Assembly (NCBI RefSeq): GCF_002778325.1 | Contig: NZ_NESI01000003.1 | Span: 417,130-481,129, forward strand | Direction of reading: 5' to 3' | Source: Limnohabitans sp. B9-3 | GTDB lineage: Bacteria > Pseudomonadota > Gammaproteobacteria > Burkholderiales > Burkholderiaceae_C | Length of the DNA: 64,000 nucleotides | The notes under the pieces: model-generated | What the model saw: the letters and a program-made list of their open reading frames with translations, nothing else | The model's database searches: none | What the model was told of the DNA's origin: nothing | Part shown: in pieces, positions 17,982 to 25,644 of the stretch | Numbering within the stretch: the first letter of the stretch is position 1 | Layout of the letters: every line of letters begins with the position of its first letter | Made by a program: the position numbers and the translations under genes

Positions 17982-18912
17982 CTTTCCCTCGCTGGATGCG
18001 CTCCAGCACCTTGGCCCTTTTGCCGTCGCACTCAGCGGTGGGGCTGATTCCACCGCCATGCTGATCGCCTGTGCCACGCGCTGGCCGGATCGAGTACACG
18101 CCATTCATGTGCACCATGGGCTGCAGGTTGCAGCAGACGGCTTTGTTCAGCATTGCGAAGCGCTGTGCCAGCGCCTGAATGTGCCTTTGGTGGTGATGCG
18201 TGTGAATGCTTCGCACGCAGCGGGTGAAAGCCCTGAAAACGCTGCGCGCAAAGCCCGCTATGCCGCCTTCTTTGAAGCGTTAAAGCACAACTGGGACGGT
18301 CAGCTCAAAGACATCGTGCTGGCGCAACATGCCGATGACCAAGTGGAGACCTTGCTGTTGGCCTTGTCGCGCGGTGCGGGCTTGCCGGGTTTGGCCAGCA
18401 TGCCCGATATGGTTCAGCGTGGCGGCGTGACCTACCACCGCCCTTGGCTGACCGTGTCGGGCCAAGCACTGCGCGATGTTTTGCAAGCCACGGGCGAGCC
18501 GTGGGTGGAGGACCCCACCAACATCGACACCCGCTTCACCCGTAACCGTATCCGCGCGCATGTGATGCCTGTGTTGGGGCAAGTTTTTCCGGCGTTTCGT
18601 CAGACTTTTGCCCGCAGTGCCCGTCATGCGGCGCAGGCACAAATTTTGTTGACTGAATTGGCTGAGCAAGATTTGCAAACGGTGGGGCATCCCCCCGTCA
18701 TTCGCGCTTTGCAGCCGCTCAGCCAAGCGCGGCAGTCCAATGTATTGCGCCATTGGTTGGCGTTGGAGGGCACGCAGGCCAGCGAAGCGCAAATGCAAGA
18801 TTTGTTGAAACAAGTCAAAGCGTGCACCACGCGTGGCCATCAGATTGACATCAAGGTGGGGTACGGCTTTGTGCGCCGAGATGGGGCTGTGTTGCGTTGC
18901 TACAATCTTTAG
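17944..18912 (+). CDS. tilS: tRNA(Ile)-lysidine synthase
   Basis: It modifies C34 of tRNA-Ile(CAU) to lysidine so that AUA is read as isoleucine. The PP-loop is [14 protein letters not shown], followed by AIHVHHGLQ and the [13 protein letters not shown] motif. The first plausible start is the ATG at 17944, which overlaps the accA end by 38 bp; a GTG at 17890 lies deeper in accA and is unlikely. The length of 322 residues is on the short side, as is common in betaproteobacteria. Confidence 0.92.
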   Translation: MAGSPTPKLIPANFPSLDALQHLGPFAVALSGGADSTAMLIACATRWPDRVHAIHVHHGLQVAADGFVQHCEALCQRLNVPLVVMRVNASHAAGESPENAARKARYAAFFEALKHNWDGQLKDIVLAQHADDQVETLLLALSRGAGLPGLASMPDMVQRGGVTYHRPWLTVSGQALRDVLQATGEPWVEDPTNIDTRFTRNRIRAHVMPVLGQVFPAFRQTFARSARHAAQAQILLTELAEQDLQTVGHPPVIRALQPLSQARQSNVLRHWLALEGTQASEAQMQDLLKQVKACTTRGHQIDIKVGYGFVRRDGAVLRCYNL

Positions 18913-18946
18913 CTTTGCCTGACACAACCACACTTTTCCAAGCAAT

Positions 18947-20215
18947 ATGGCATTGATCGTTCACAAATACGGCGGCACATCGATGGGCTCAACAGAGCGC
19001 ATTCGCAATGTCGCCAAGCGCGTGGCCAAATGGGCCCGAGCTGGCCACCAAATGGTGGTCGTCCCCTCCGCGATGAGCGGGGAAACCAACCGCTTGTTGG
19101 CCTTGGCCAAAGAGCTGGCACCCTCCAAAGCTGACACCGCTTACAACCGCGAACTCGACATGCTGGCCTCTACTGGTGAGCAAGCGTCTTCTGCGTTGTT
19201 GGCCATCGCGCTGCAAGCCGAAGGCCAGCCTTCCGTCAGCTACGCCGGCTGGCAAGTGCCTATTCGCACCAACAATGCCTACACCAAAGCCCGCATTGAG
19301 TCGATCGACGACGCTCGCGTGCGCGCTGATTTGGACGCGGGTCGTGTGGTCATCATCACCGGCTTTCAGGGCAAAGACGATCAAGACAACATCACCACCC
19401 TGGGCCGTGGCGGTTCAGACACCTCGGCTGTAGCTGTGGCGGCTGCACTGAAAGCCCATGAGTGCTTGATTTATACCGACGTGGACGGCGTGTACACGAC
19501 CGACCCGCGTGTGGTGCCCGAAGCGCGCCGTTTGCACACCGTCAGTTTTGAAGAAATGATGGAAATGGCCTCTTTGGGCAGCAAAGTGTTGCAAATTCGC
19601 TCGGTTGAATTTGCCGGTAAATACAAGGTGCCGCTGCGAGTGTTGTCCAGCTTCACCGCGTGGGACATTGACATCAACGAAGAAGCCAAATCAGGCACGT
19701 TGATCACCTTTGAGGAAGACGAAAAAATGGAACAAGCAATCGTATCGGGCATCGCATTCAACCGCGATGAGGCCAAAATTTCTGTGGTCGGCGTGCCCGA
19801 CAAACCCGGCATCGCCTACCAAATCTTGGGTGCTGTGGCCGACGCCAACATCGAAGTGGACATGATCATCCAAAACATCAGCAAAGATGGCAAAACGGAT
19901 TTCAGCTTCACCGTGCACCGCAATGACTACGCGCGCACCACGGATTTGCTCAAAGAAAAAGTGCTGCCAGCCTTGGGCGCTACCGAGGTTCAGGGCGACA
20001 CCAAAATTTGTAAAGTCTCGATTGTGGGCATTGGTATGCGCAGCCATGTAGGCGTGGCCAGCAAGATGTTCCGCTCGTTGAGCGAAGAGGGCATCAACAT
20101 CCAAATGATCTCCACATCTGAAATCAAGACCTCGGTCGTGATTGACGAGAAATACATGGAACTCGCTGTGCGCGCGTTGCACAAAGCTTTCGATTTGGAC
20201 CAACCCAGCGCCTAA
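18947..20215 (+). CDS. lysC: Aspartate kinase
   Basis: It phosphorylates aspartate at the head of the lysine, threonine and methionine pathways. The kinase domain (about 1-245) has KYGGTSMGS and the RGGSDTSAVAVA motif. Two ACT domains follow at about 265-335 and 345-415 (VVGVPDKPGIAYQILGAVAD; VGIGMRSHVGVASKMFR), the sites of allosteric lysine/threonine inhibition. An internal methionine near EDEKMEQAIVSG may give the separate beta subunit known from class II aspartate kinases. 422 residues, typical. Confidence 0.96.
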   Translation: MALIVHKYGGTSMGSTERIRNVAKRVAKWARAGHQMVVVPSAMSGETNRLLALAKELAPSKADTAYNRELDMLASTGEQASSALLAIALQAEGQPSVSYAGWQVPIRTNNAYTKARIESIDDARVRADLDAGRVVIITGFQGKDDQDNITTLGRGGSDTSAVAVAAALKAHECLIYTDVDGVYTTDPRVVPEARRLHTVSFEEMMEMASLGSKVLQIRSVEFAGKYKVPLRVLSSFTAWDIDINEEAKSGTLITFEEDEKMEQAIVSGIAFNRDEAKISVVGVPDKPGIAYQILGAVADANIEVDMIIQNISKDGKTDFSFTVHRNDYARTTDLLKEKVLPALGATEVQGDTKICKVSIVGIGMRSHVGVASKMFRSLSEEGINIQMISTSEIKTSVVIDEKYMELAVRALHKAFDLDQPSA

Positions 20216-20239
20216 GCTCGGCTATAATTTGAGACTGCT

Positions 20240-20332
20240 GGAAACGTGACCGAGTGGCCGAAGGTGCTCCCCTGCTAAGGGAGTATGGGGTGTAGAGCCT
20301 CATCGAGGGTTCGAATCCCTCCGTTTCCGCCA
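20240..20332 (+). tRNA. tRNA-Ser (anticodon GCT)
   Basis: A 93-nt cloverleaf with acceptor stem GGAAACG / CGTTTCC, encoded CCA, anticodon GCT at 20274-20276 in the stem CTCCCCT...AGGGAG, a long class II variable arm (TATGGGGTGTAGAGCCTCATC), and the T-loop GGTTCGAATCC. A TATAAT -10 hexamer lies at 20223-20228. Confidence 0.97.
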
Positions 20333-20345
20333 GCAAACAAGCAAA

Positions 20346-20366
20346 GACGCCCCTCGGGGCGTTTTT
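20346..20366 (+). terminator. Terminator after tRNA-Ser
   Basis: Hairpin ACGCCCC / GGGGCGT with a 2-3-nt loop, followed by TTTTT. It lies between the tRNA and the convergent dehydratase gene. Confidence 0.9.
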
Positions 20367-20378
20367 CGTTTTCTGGCC

Positions 20379-22136
20379 TCAGAGCCTAGGCGTCTTGCCG
20401 ACCATGCGCGGCGCACTTAAGAAATCAAAGTCAACGCCCTTGTCGGCCTGCGTCACGGTTTGCAAAAATAACTTGCGGTAGCCGCGCTCGGCGGTGGGTT
20501 CCACCACCACGTTATCTCTGCTGCGCTGAGCCAGTTCGGCATCGGAGATCAGCAAACTGATTTCACGGTTTTTGACGCTGAGTCGAATTCGGTCGCCGTT
20601 ACGCACCTGGGCCAGGGGCCCGCCCACGGCCGCTTCCGGTGTGACATGCAAGATGATGGTGCCAAAGGCGGTGCCACTCATGCGGCCATCGGAGATGCGC
20701 ACCATGTCCTTGACACCGGCCCGCGCCAGCTTCAGGGGGATGGGGATGTAGCCCGCTTCTGGCATGCCAGGTGCACCCTTGGGGCCTATGTTTTTGAGCA
20801 CCAAGATGTCGTCAGCCTGAACATCTAAATCGTCGCTGTCGATGCGCTTGACCAAGTCTTCGGCATTCTCAAAGACGACAGCACGGCCTTCGTGCTCCAT
20901 CAGTTCTGCATTTGCCGCTGACTGCTTGATGATGGCGCCGCCTGGGGCCAAATTGCCAGCCAGCACCGCAATGGCGCCTTGCGGATAAATGGGTCTGTCT
21001 ATAGGGCGCACCACGTCTTGCGCAAAGCCGGGGCCTGAAGCTTCTAGCTCTTCGCCTAAGGTGCGGCCGGTGACGGTCATCGTGTTGAGCTTGAGCAACG
21101 GCTTCAAGGTTCGTAACAGGGTGGCCATACCACCCGCGTTGTGAAAATCTTCCATGTAATGCTGGCCCGAGGGCTTCAGGTCGAGCAGCACTGGGGTGTC
21201 GCGGCCCATGCGGTCCAGCGCTTGCAAGTCGAGCTCTAGGCCAACACGGCCTGCAATCGCGGCAAGGTGCACGATACCGTTCGTCGATCCACCAATAGCT
21301 AATAGCACGCGCATGGCGTTTTCGAAGGCGTCGGCTGTCAGGATCTTGTCGATCGTCAGGCCTTCATGCGCCATCTGCACCGCACGTGCCCCCGATTCCT
21401 CGGCAATGCGGATGCGGTCGGCTGTCACGGCGGGTGGCGTGGCACCACCCGGCACTGTCATGCCCAGAGCTTCGGCCACGCAGGCCATGGTGCTTGCCGT
21501 GCCCATCACCGAGCAGGTGCCAATGCTTGCCACGAGCTGGTTGTTCACATCGTCTATTTCTTGCGCGTCAATTTCTTCGGCGCGGAATTTGCCCCAGTAG
21601 CGACGGCAATCGGTACAAGCGCCTACGCGTTCGCCCCGGTGCGACCCGGTGAGCATGGAGCCGGTGATGAGTTGAATCGCAGGAATGCCTGCCGAGGCGG
21701 CGCCCATCAACTGAGCCGGCACGGTCTTGTCACAGCCGCCGATCATCACGACAGCGTCCATCGGTTGGGCCCGAATCATCTCCTCGGTGTCCATGGACAT
21801 GAGGTTGCGCAAATACATGCTGGTCGGCGCAGCAAAGCTTTCGTGGATGGAAATCGTCGGAAAGTCCATCGGTAATCCGCCAGCCAGCATCACGCCTCGC
21901 TTGACAGCTTCGACCAGTTGCGGTGCATTGCCGTGGCAGGGGTTGTAGGCACTGCCCGTGTCAATGATGCCAATCACCGGCCTGTTGAGCGCCGCATCCG
22001 TATAGCCGGCTCCCTTGATGAAGGCTTTACGCAGGAAAAGGGAGAAACCTTGGTCGCCATAAGAGGTCAAACCTTTGCGCAAACCGGTGGCAGCGGGTTC
22101 AGAGGGGGGGAGTTCTTTTTTGGAGTTGCTTGTCAT
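20379..22136 (-). CDS. IlvD/Edd-family dehydratase (dihydroxy-acid or sugar-acid dehydratase)
   Basis: A 585-residue Fe-S dehydratase. Three cysteines expected to bind a [2Fe-2S] cluster are in NPCHGNAPQ, GGCDKTVPAQL and GTCSVMGTASTM. The C-terminal SDGRMSGTAFG motif carries the catalytic serine region. The start is the ATG at 22136 (MTSNSKKELPP); a TTG 27 bp upstream is less likely. The family includes both branched-chain amino-acid dehydratase (IlvD) and sugar-acid dehydratases such as arabinonate or xylonate dehydratase. The divergent middle part (TGSMLTGSHRGERVGACTD) makes a sugar-acid substrate possible; the sequence alone does not decide. It stands alone. Confidence 0.85.
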   Translation of the reverse strand: MTSNSKKELPPSEPAATGLRKGLTSYGDQGFSLFLRKAFIKGAGYTDAALNRPVIGIIDTGSAYNPCHGNAPQLVEAVKRGVMLAGGLPMDFPTISIHESFAAPTSMYLRNLMSMDTEEMIRAQPMDAVVMIGGCDKTVPAQLMGAASAGIPAIQLITGSMLTGSHRGERVGACTDCRRYWGKFRAEEIDAQEIDDVNNQLVASIGTCSVMGTASTMACVAEALGMTVPGGATPPAVTADRIRIAEESGARAVQMAHEGLTIDKILTADAFENAMRVLLAIGGSTNGIVHLAAIAGRVGLELDLQALDRMGRDTPVLLDLKPSGQHYMEDFHNAGGMATLLRTLKPLLKLNTMTVTGRTLGEELEASGPGFAQDVVRPIDRPIYPQGAIAVLAGNLAPGGAIIKQSAANAELMEHEGRAVVFENAEDLVKRIDSDDLDVQADDILVLKNIGPKGAPGMPEAGYIPIPLKLARAGVKDMVRISDGRMSGTAFGTIILHVTPEAAVGGPLAQVRNGDRIRLSVKNREISLLISDAELAQRSRDNVVVEPTAERGYRKLFLQTVTQADKGVDFDFLSAPRMVGKTPRL

Positions 22137-22501
22137 ATGAATGGTTGATTCTGTCCATCGCAATAAAAAGAGTAAGGCGTGGTCGGTATCTTTAGACCAT
22201 AAAAATTTTATGCTTACATGTTCAGCTCATTTTCCAGTGTTTTTGGAGCGATTCACGCTGCTCGTTTTGTGCGGTGTTTGTCTGGAAGTTGGGCAGTGTC
22301 AATTGGTCAAGAGAACCGCATTTATGCAGAAATTGTTAATTTAATGAGTAAAAGTAAATAAATGCCAGTTTAATTGAATACTTAACATTTATATGTGTAA
22401 TACTCTTGCCAACCTTTGTAACCCAGAGTAGCTATCTTGTCCTTGATGGCCAAGAGCGCGATGAGGGGTGAGACGTGATTTCGAATAGGCAGGAGTTTGA
22501 G
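22137..22501. other. AT-rich divergent intergenic region
   Basis: It separates the dehydratase (minus strand) from the EAL-domain gene (plus strand). The base composition is clearly AT-richer than the coding neighbours, especially at 22310-22400. It should hold both promoters. No gene, RNA or terminator is recognisable. A clear ribosome site (AGGAG) stands at 22491-22495, before the EAL gene. Confidence 0.7.
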
Positions 22502-23956
22502 ATGAAACATATGGAACAAGACACCCTGGTAAAGCGCAAGAAGGCACGTTTTCGCCCTCAACTTGCCGTCGCTTTGGTGGTGGGTGCGATTCTTGTCAGC
22601 GGTTTTGGGTTTGTTTACTTGCGCAACGCCTTGATCGAGAGCAAAGAGCAGTTGGCAGCTTCTTTTGCGCAGCGCGTGCTTGGCGCTTTGATGGCCAATG
22701 ACGCGCAGCAAGTTGCCGTTTTGATGAAGTCTTTAGAGGACGTTCCTGGTGTGCAGGTGGCCGAATTGGTCGCGCACAATGGTCAGACGTTGGCGAGCTA
22801 TTCACGCGCGGGTCAGCCGGTGGATTACGCGCAGCAGGCCCAGTTTGAGTTGGCCACGCATTTGGATGACAACCAACTCCACATCATGGTTCCCGTGTCG
22901 TTTGATACACAAATCATTGCCAATTTGTATTTGTCGGTTGATTTGTGGGCTTCGTGCACACCTTATTTCGCAGGCTTCGGGGCCGCCTTCTTGGTCTTTG
23001 CCGCCCTTTATGTGTGGGTTAAGCAGCGCCGTATCAAAATCCGCATCGAAAAAAATAACCCACCACCGTCATCAGGAGGAGGCGGGGGAACTTTTAATGT
23101 GGACAACGCAATGCGTGAAGCGCTGAAAGACGCAGACATCACGTTGAAGTATGTGCCCATCATGCGTTTGGCGGATGAGGGCTTGTTTGGTGTCGAGGTT
23201 CTCGTGAGCTGGTTGCATCCATCGGGGCAGCGGCTCAACATTTCCCCTGCCGATTTCATCGCTTTGGCTGAAAAGAGCGGCTTGTTTTTGCCTTTTGGCG
23301 CTTGGGTCATGACAACGGCTTGTCATCAAGCTGCGATTTGGCACAAGCAGCACGGCCCCTTGGCCTTGTCTTTGAATTTATCAGCCAGTCAGTTACAAAA
23401 TCCGTCCTTGGTTGGGCAAATTCATGCGGCGTGTGCGGCAGCGCAATTTCCGCATCAATTCATGGAGCTTGAGGTGAATGAATCGCTTTTGCTGCGACAG
23501 TCGGTATTGATGAAGCAGGCGGTTCAAAACTTGGTCGACCAAGGTATGAGTCTGACTTTGGATCGGTTTGGCTCCACCCATCAATCGGTGGCTTTGTTAC
23601 AAAGTTTTCCCATACGCAAAATCAAACTCGACCACAAGTTGCTAGATTTTGTTGTCGAAAATAACGAATCTAGCAGCACATTACAGATGATGACGGCGTT
23701 CGCGATCGCCACGAACGTGACAGTGATGGTGGATGGCTTGAATTCGGCGGCACAACGTCAATCCTTGTTCGATATGGGTTGTGTGTTGGGGCAGGGCCGT
23801 TATTGCGGCACAGCGATGTCAGCCGATGCGTTGTCAGCGGTTTTGGTGGCGCGTTCTTTGATCGGACCAGCGCCCATGCCGAGTGAAGATGCGTCGTTAT
23901 CGGGGTTGTGTGAGCAAGACGCGCATTGGTTTCAGCCGCCCCCGATCGGCGCTTGA
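22502..23956 (+). CDS. Membrane protein with a degenerate EAL domain
   Basis: A 484-residue protein; the ATG at 22502 is preceded by AGGAG with 6-nt spacing (a GTG at 22475 is weaker). Domains: basic N-terminus, membrane helix (about 18-41), a periplasmic region of about 105 residues, a second helix (about 155-173), then a Gly-rich linker and an EAL domain (about 200-445). EAL domains hydrolyse cyclic-di-GMP, but here several metal ligands are changed: the DDFG motif reads DRFG (about residue 354) and the usual AEGVE motif reads VDGLN (about 410). EVL, NLS and ELEVNES remain. It is therefore probably a c-di-GMP or protein-binding receptor and not an active phosphodiesterase. No GGDEF domain is present. 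Confidence 0.87.
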   Translation: MKHMEQDTLVKRKKARFRPQLAVALVVGAILVSGFGFVYLRNALIESKEQLAASFAQRVLGALMANDAQQVAVLMKSLEDVPGVQVAELVAHNGQTLASYSRAGQPVDYAQQAQFELATHLDDNQLHIMVPVSFDTQIIANLYLSVDLWASCTPYFAGFGAAFLVFAALYVWVKQRRIKIRIEKNNPPPSSGGGGGTFNVDNAMREALKDADITLKYVPIMRLADEGLFGVEVLVSWLHPSGQRLNISPADFIALAEKSGLFLPFGAWVMTTACHQAAIWHKQHGPLALSLNLSASQLQNPSLVGQIHAACAAAQFPHQFMELEVNESLLLRQSVLMKQAVQNLVDQGMSLTLDRFGSTHQSVALLQSFPIRKIKLDHKLLDFVVENNESSSTLQMMTAFAIATNVTVMVDGLNSAAQRQSLFDMGCVLGQGRYCGTAMSADALSAVLVARSLIGPAPMPSEDASLSGLCEQDAHWFQPPPIGA

Positions 23957-23986
23957 TCAGGACCACTGATACAAAGGGCCCAACGT

Positions 23987-24472
23987 TTAAAAGCAGGGCA
24001 AAACTTTGTCTGTGTCGACAGGTTTAGAGAGATAGCCCACCGCTGGAAAGTGCCGACTGATGCAAGCATGCATTTGTTGCTCATCGGTGACCAAGTGGAG
24101 GTTACTTTGAACGAGTGAGCTTTTGCGCGCCAAGGCTTGGATGGCTGGGGGCTGCAATCCCAGCGATTGAAGCGCTGCAAGGCTCAGCGGGTCTCGACCA
24201 GGCATAAAGCAGGCAGAAAGCGGCAGGTCACCCACACGCACAGGAACCCCTGAGTAGATGTCAATCAAGTCGCGAATAGACACGCCAATGACATCTGGGG
24301 CCGAACTCATGGATGCCAAAGAAAACTGTTCCGACGTGTCCACAGCGCTTTGTGCTTCGGTATGGCCTGTGCGTGAGCAATGCCAAATGGGGTCGGCCCA
24401 CACAGATGTGGCGCAAGTCACCAAGACCCATGTGCTCAGACAGCGAGCAAGTTGTGTGTGCGTGAACTTCAT
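23987..24472 (-). CDS. Exported protein of unknown function, coupled to the subtilase
   Basis: No family is recognised. The 161-residue protein has a signal peptide (CLSTWVLVTCATSVWA, cleavage near VWA|DP). The mature part has cysteines at WHC, SACF, HACIS and the C-terminal LPCF, suggesting two disulfide bonds in the periplasm or outside. The region VIGVSIRDLIDIYSGVPVRV looks folded. Its start codon overlaps the stop of the secreted protease gene (ATGA), so both are made together. It may be a chaperone, inhibitor or substrate of that protease; this is inference from context. Confidence 0.7.
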   Translation of the reverse strand: MKFTHTQLARCLSTWVLVTCATSVWADPIWHCSRTGHTEAQSAVDTSEQFSLASMSSAPDVIGVSIRDLIDIYSGVPVRVGDLPLSACFMPGRDPLSLAALQSLGLQPPAIQALARKSSLVQSNLHLVTDEQQMHACISRHFPAVGYLSKPVDTDKVLPCF

Positions 24473-25548
24473 GGTTGGAACATGGCCGTGTTAGCGGTCA
24501 AGCTTTTCGGTGCGCAATCGGGGCACTTGTCGCTGTGTTGAACGTTGCGCAAAAACTTAGGCAGTTCTTGCCAAAAATCTGCCGGCGATTTGTCAGGGTG
24601 CTGCGACAACCATAAAGAGACAAACCCAGAAACGACGGGCGCCGCAAAGCTGGTTCCCACGCCGCGAAACTCAGTCATGGGTCGTTCAGCGCCGAAAAAG
24701 TCTAAATCGTAGGTGGCAATTTTGAGTTTGTTGACACCCCAAGGTTCATCGCTACTGAGCTTTTTACCGCCGCCTGGCGCGTACACCATGGTGCGTTTGT
24801 CTAAGGCTGAATAGACTTCAATTCGATTTTCAGCATCCACAGCGCCCACTGAAATAACCCCTTGGCAGTTGGCGGGTTCGGGCAGCGGTTTTTGAAAGTT
24901 ATTGCCAGCAGCGGCCACGATGAACACTTTTCGATCAAGAAGCGTTTGGATCAACTGCTGAAGGTCGGGGCCGCATACAGGGCTTCCGCCAGCCAAGCTT
25001 AAATTGATGATACGTGCGGGGTTGGCATTGACGGGCACCCCAGCCACTTGCAAACCTGCTGACCATGCGATGGCATCGAGCAAATCTTTGCGGCTCATTC
25101 CACACGCACCAAACAAGCGCACCGGTAAAACTCGGGCCGAGGTATTGACGCCAAATGCGCCATTGGCCCCATTGCCTGCAATCAAGCCTGCCACTTCTGT
25201 GCCGTGGGTACGAAATGCAGCCGTCATCAGTTTGTTGCCACATCGCGCTTCACGCTCGTCAGGGCTGAAGTTGGGGGAGCGGCCACCGCGTAAATTGTTG
25301 GGTGGGGAGAGCATGTCATACCCCGGGAGCAAGACACCGGCCAAACTGGGGTGTTCGGCCATCACACCGCTGTCGATGACGGCCACCACAATGGTCGTCA
25401 AGCCTGGCTTGACGGTACTGGTGTTGATCGCTGCTGGCGCTGGTTGCTTTGGCCGAGCGACGCCCAAATGCCATGGCGTTTCTTGCGCCATGGCGGCGCT
25501 CATCGCTAGCGCCAATGTCGCCATGAGAACTGAGCCGTAGCGTCGCAT
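24469..25548 (-). CDS. Secreted subtilisin-like serine protease (peptidase family S8)
   Basis: A 359-residue protease with a signal peptide (MATLALAMSAAMA). The catalytic triad is Asp59 (VVAVIDSG), His115 (RTHGTEVAG) and Ser300 (GVGTSFAAPVVSG), with the oxyanion asparagine Asn216 (AAAGNNF). All are intact, so it should be active. Little room exists for an I9-type propeptide: only about 30 residues separate the signal peptide from the catalytic domain. A CPDC motif lies near the C-terminus. It follows the histidine-kinase gene by 96 bp of AT-rich DNA that includes an ACCAAAT/ATTTGGT inverted repeat, and is coupled to the downstream exported protein. Confidence 0.9.
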   Translation of the reverse strand: MRRYGSVLMATLALAMSAAMAQETPWHLGVARPKQPAPAAINTSTVKPGLTTIVVAVIDSGVMAEHPSLAGVLLPGYDMLSPPNNLRGGRSPNFSPDEREARCGNKLMTAAFRTHGTEVAGLIAGNGANGAFGVNTSARVLPVRLFGACGMSRKDLLDAIAWSAGLQVAGVPVNANPARIINLSLAGGSPVCGPDLQQLIQTLLDRKVFIVAAAGNNFQKPLPEPANCQGVISVGAVDAENRIEVYSALDKRTMVYAPGGGKKLSSDEPWGVNKLKIATYDLDFFGAERPMTEFRGVGTSFAAPVVSGFVSLWLSQHPDKSPADFWQELPKFLRNVQHSDKCPDCAPKSLTANTAMFQP

Positions 25549-25574
25549 GTTGCTTCCTTGCTGGTGAAAAATAA

Positions 25575-25598
25575 ACCAAATGATATGAATTATTTGGT
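25575..25598. repeat. Inverted repeat upstream of the subtilase gene
   Basis: ACCAAAT and ATTTGGT are separated by 10 bp and lie 27-50 bp before the protease start codon in an AT-rich 96-bp gap. The half-site spacing of about one helical turn fits an operator for a dimeric regulator; the neighbouring OmpR-type regulator is an obvious candidate, but this is not shown. Confidence 0.5.
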
Positions 25599-25644
25599 AT
25601 TAATTTTAAACAAAATAGCTATCAAATTTTAATTTTGCGTCGTT

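Noticed and set aside
20223..20228. Full sigma70 promoter for tRNA-Ser
   Set aside because: The -10 TATAAT is clear, but the nearest TTGGAC lies 22 bp upstream, too far for a standard -35, so only the -10 is noted in the tRNA entry.
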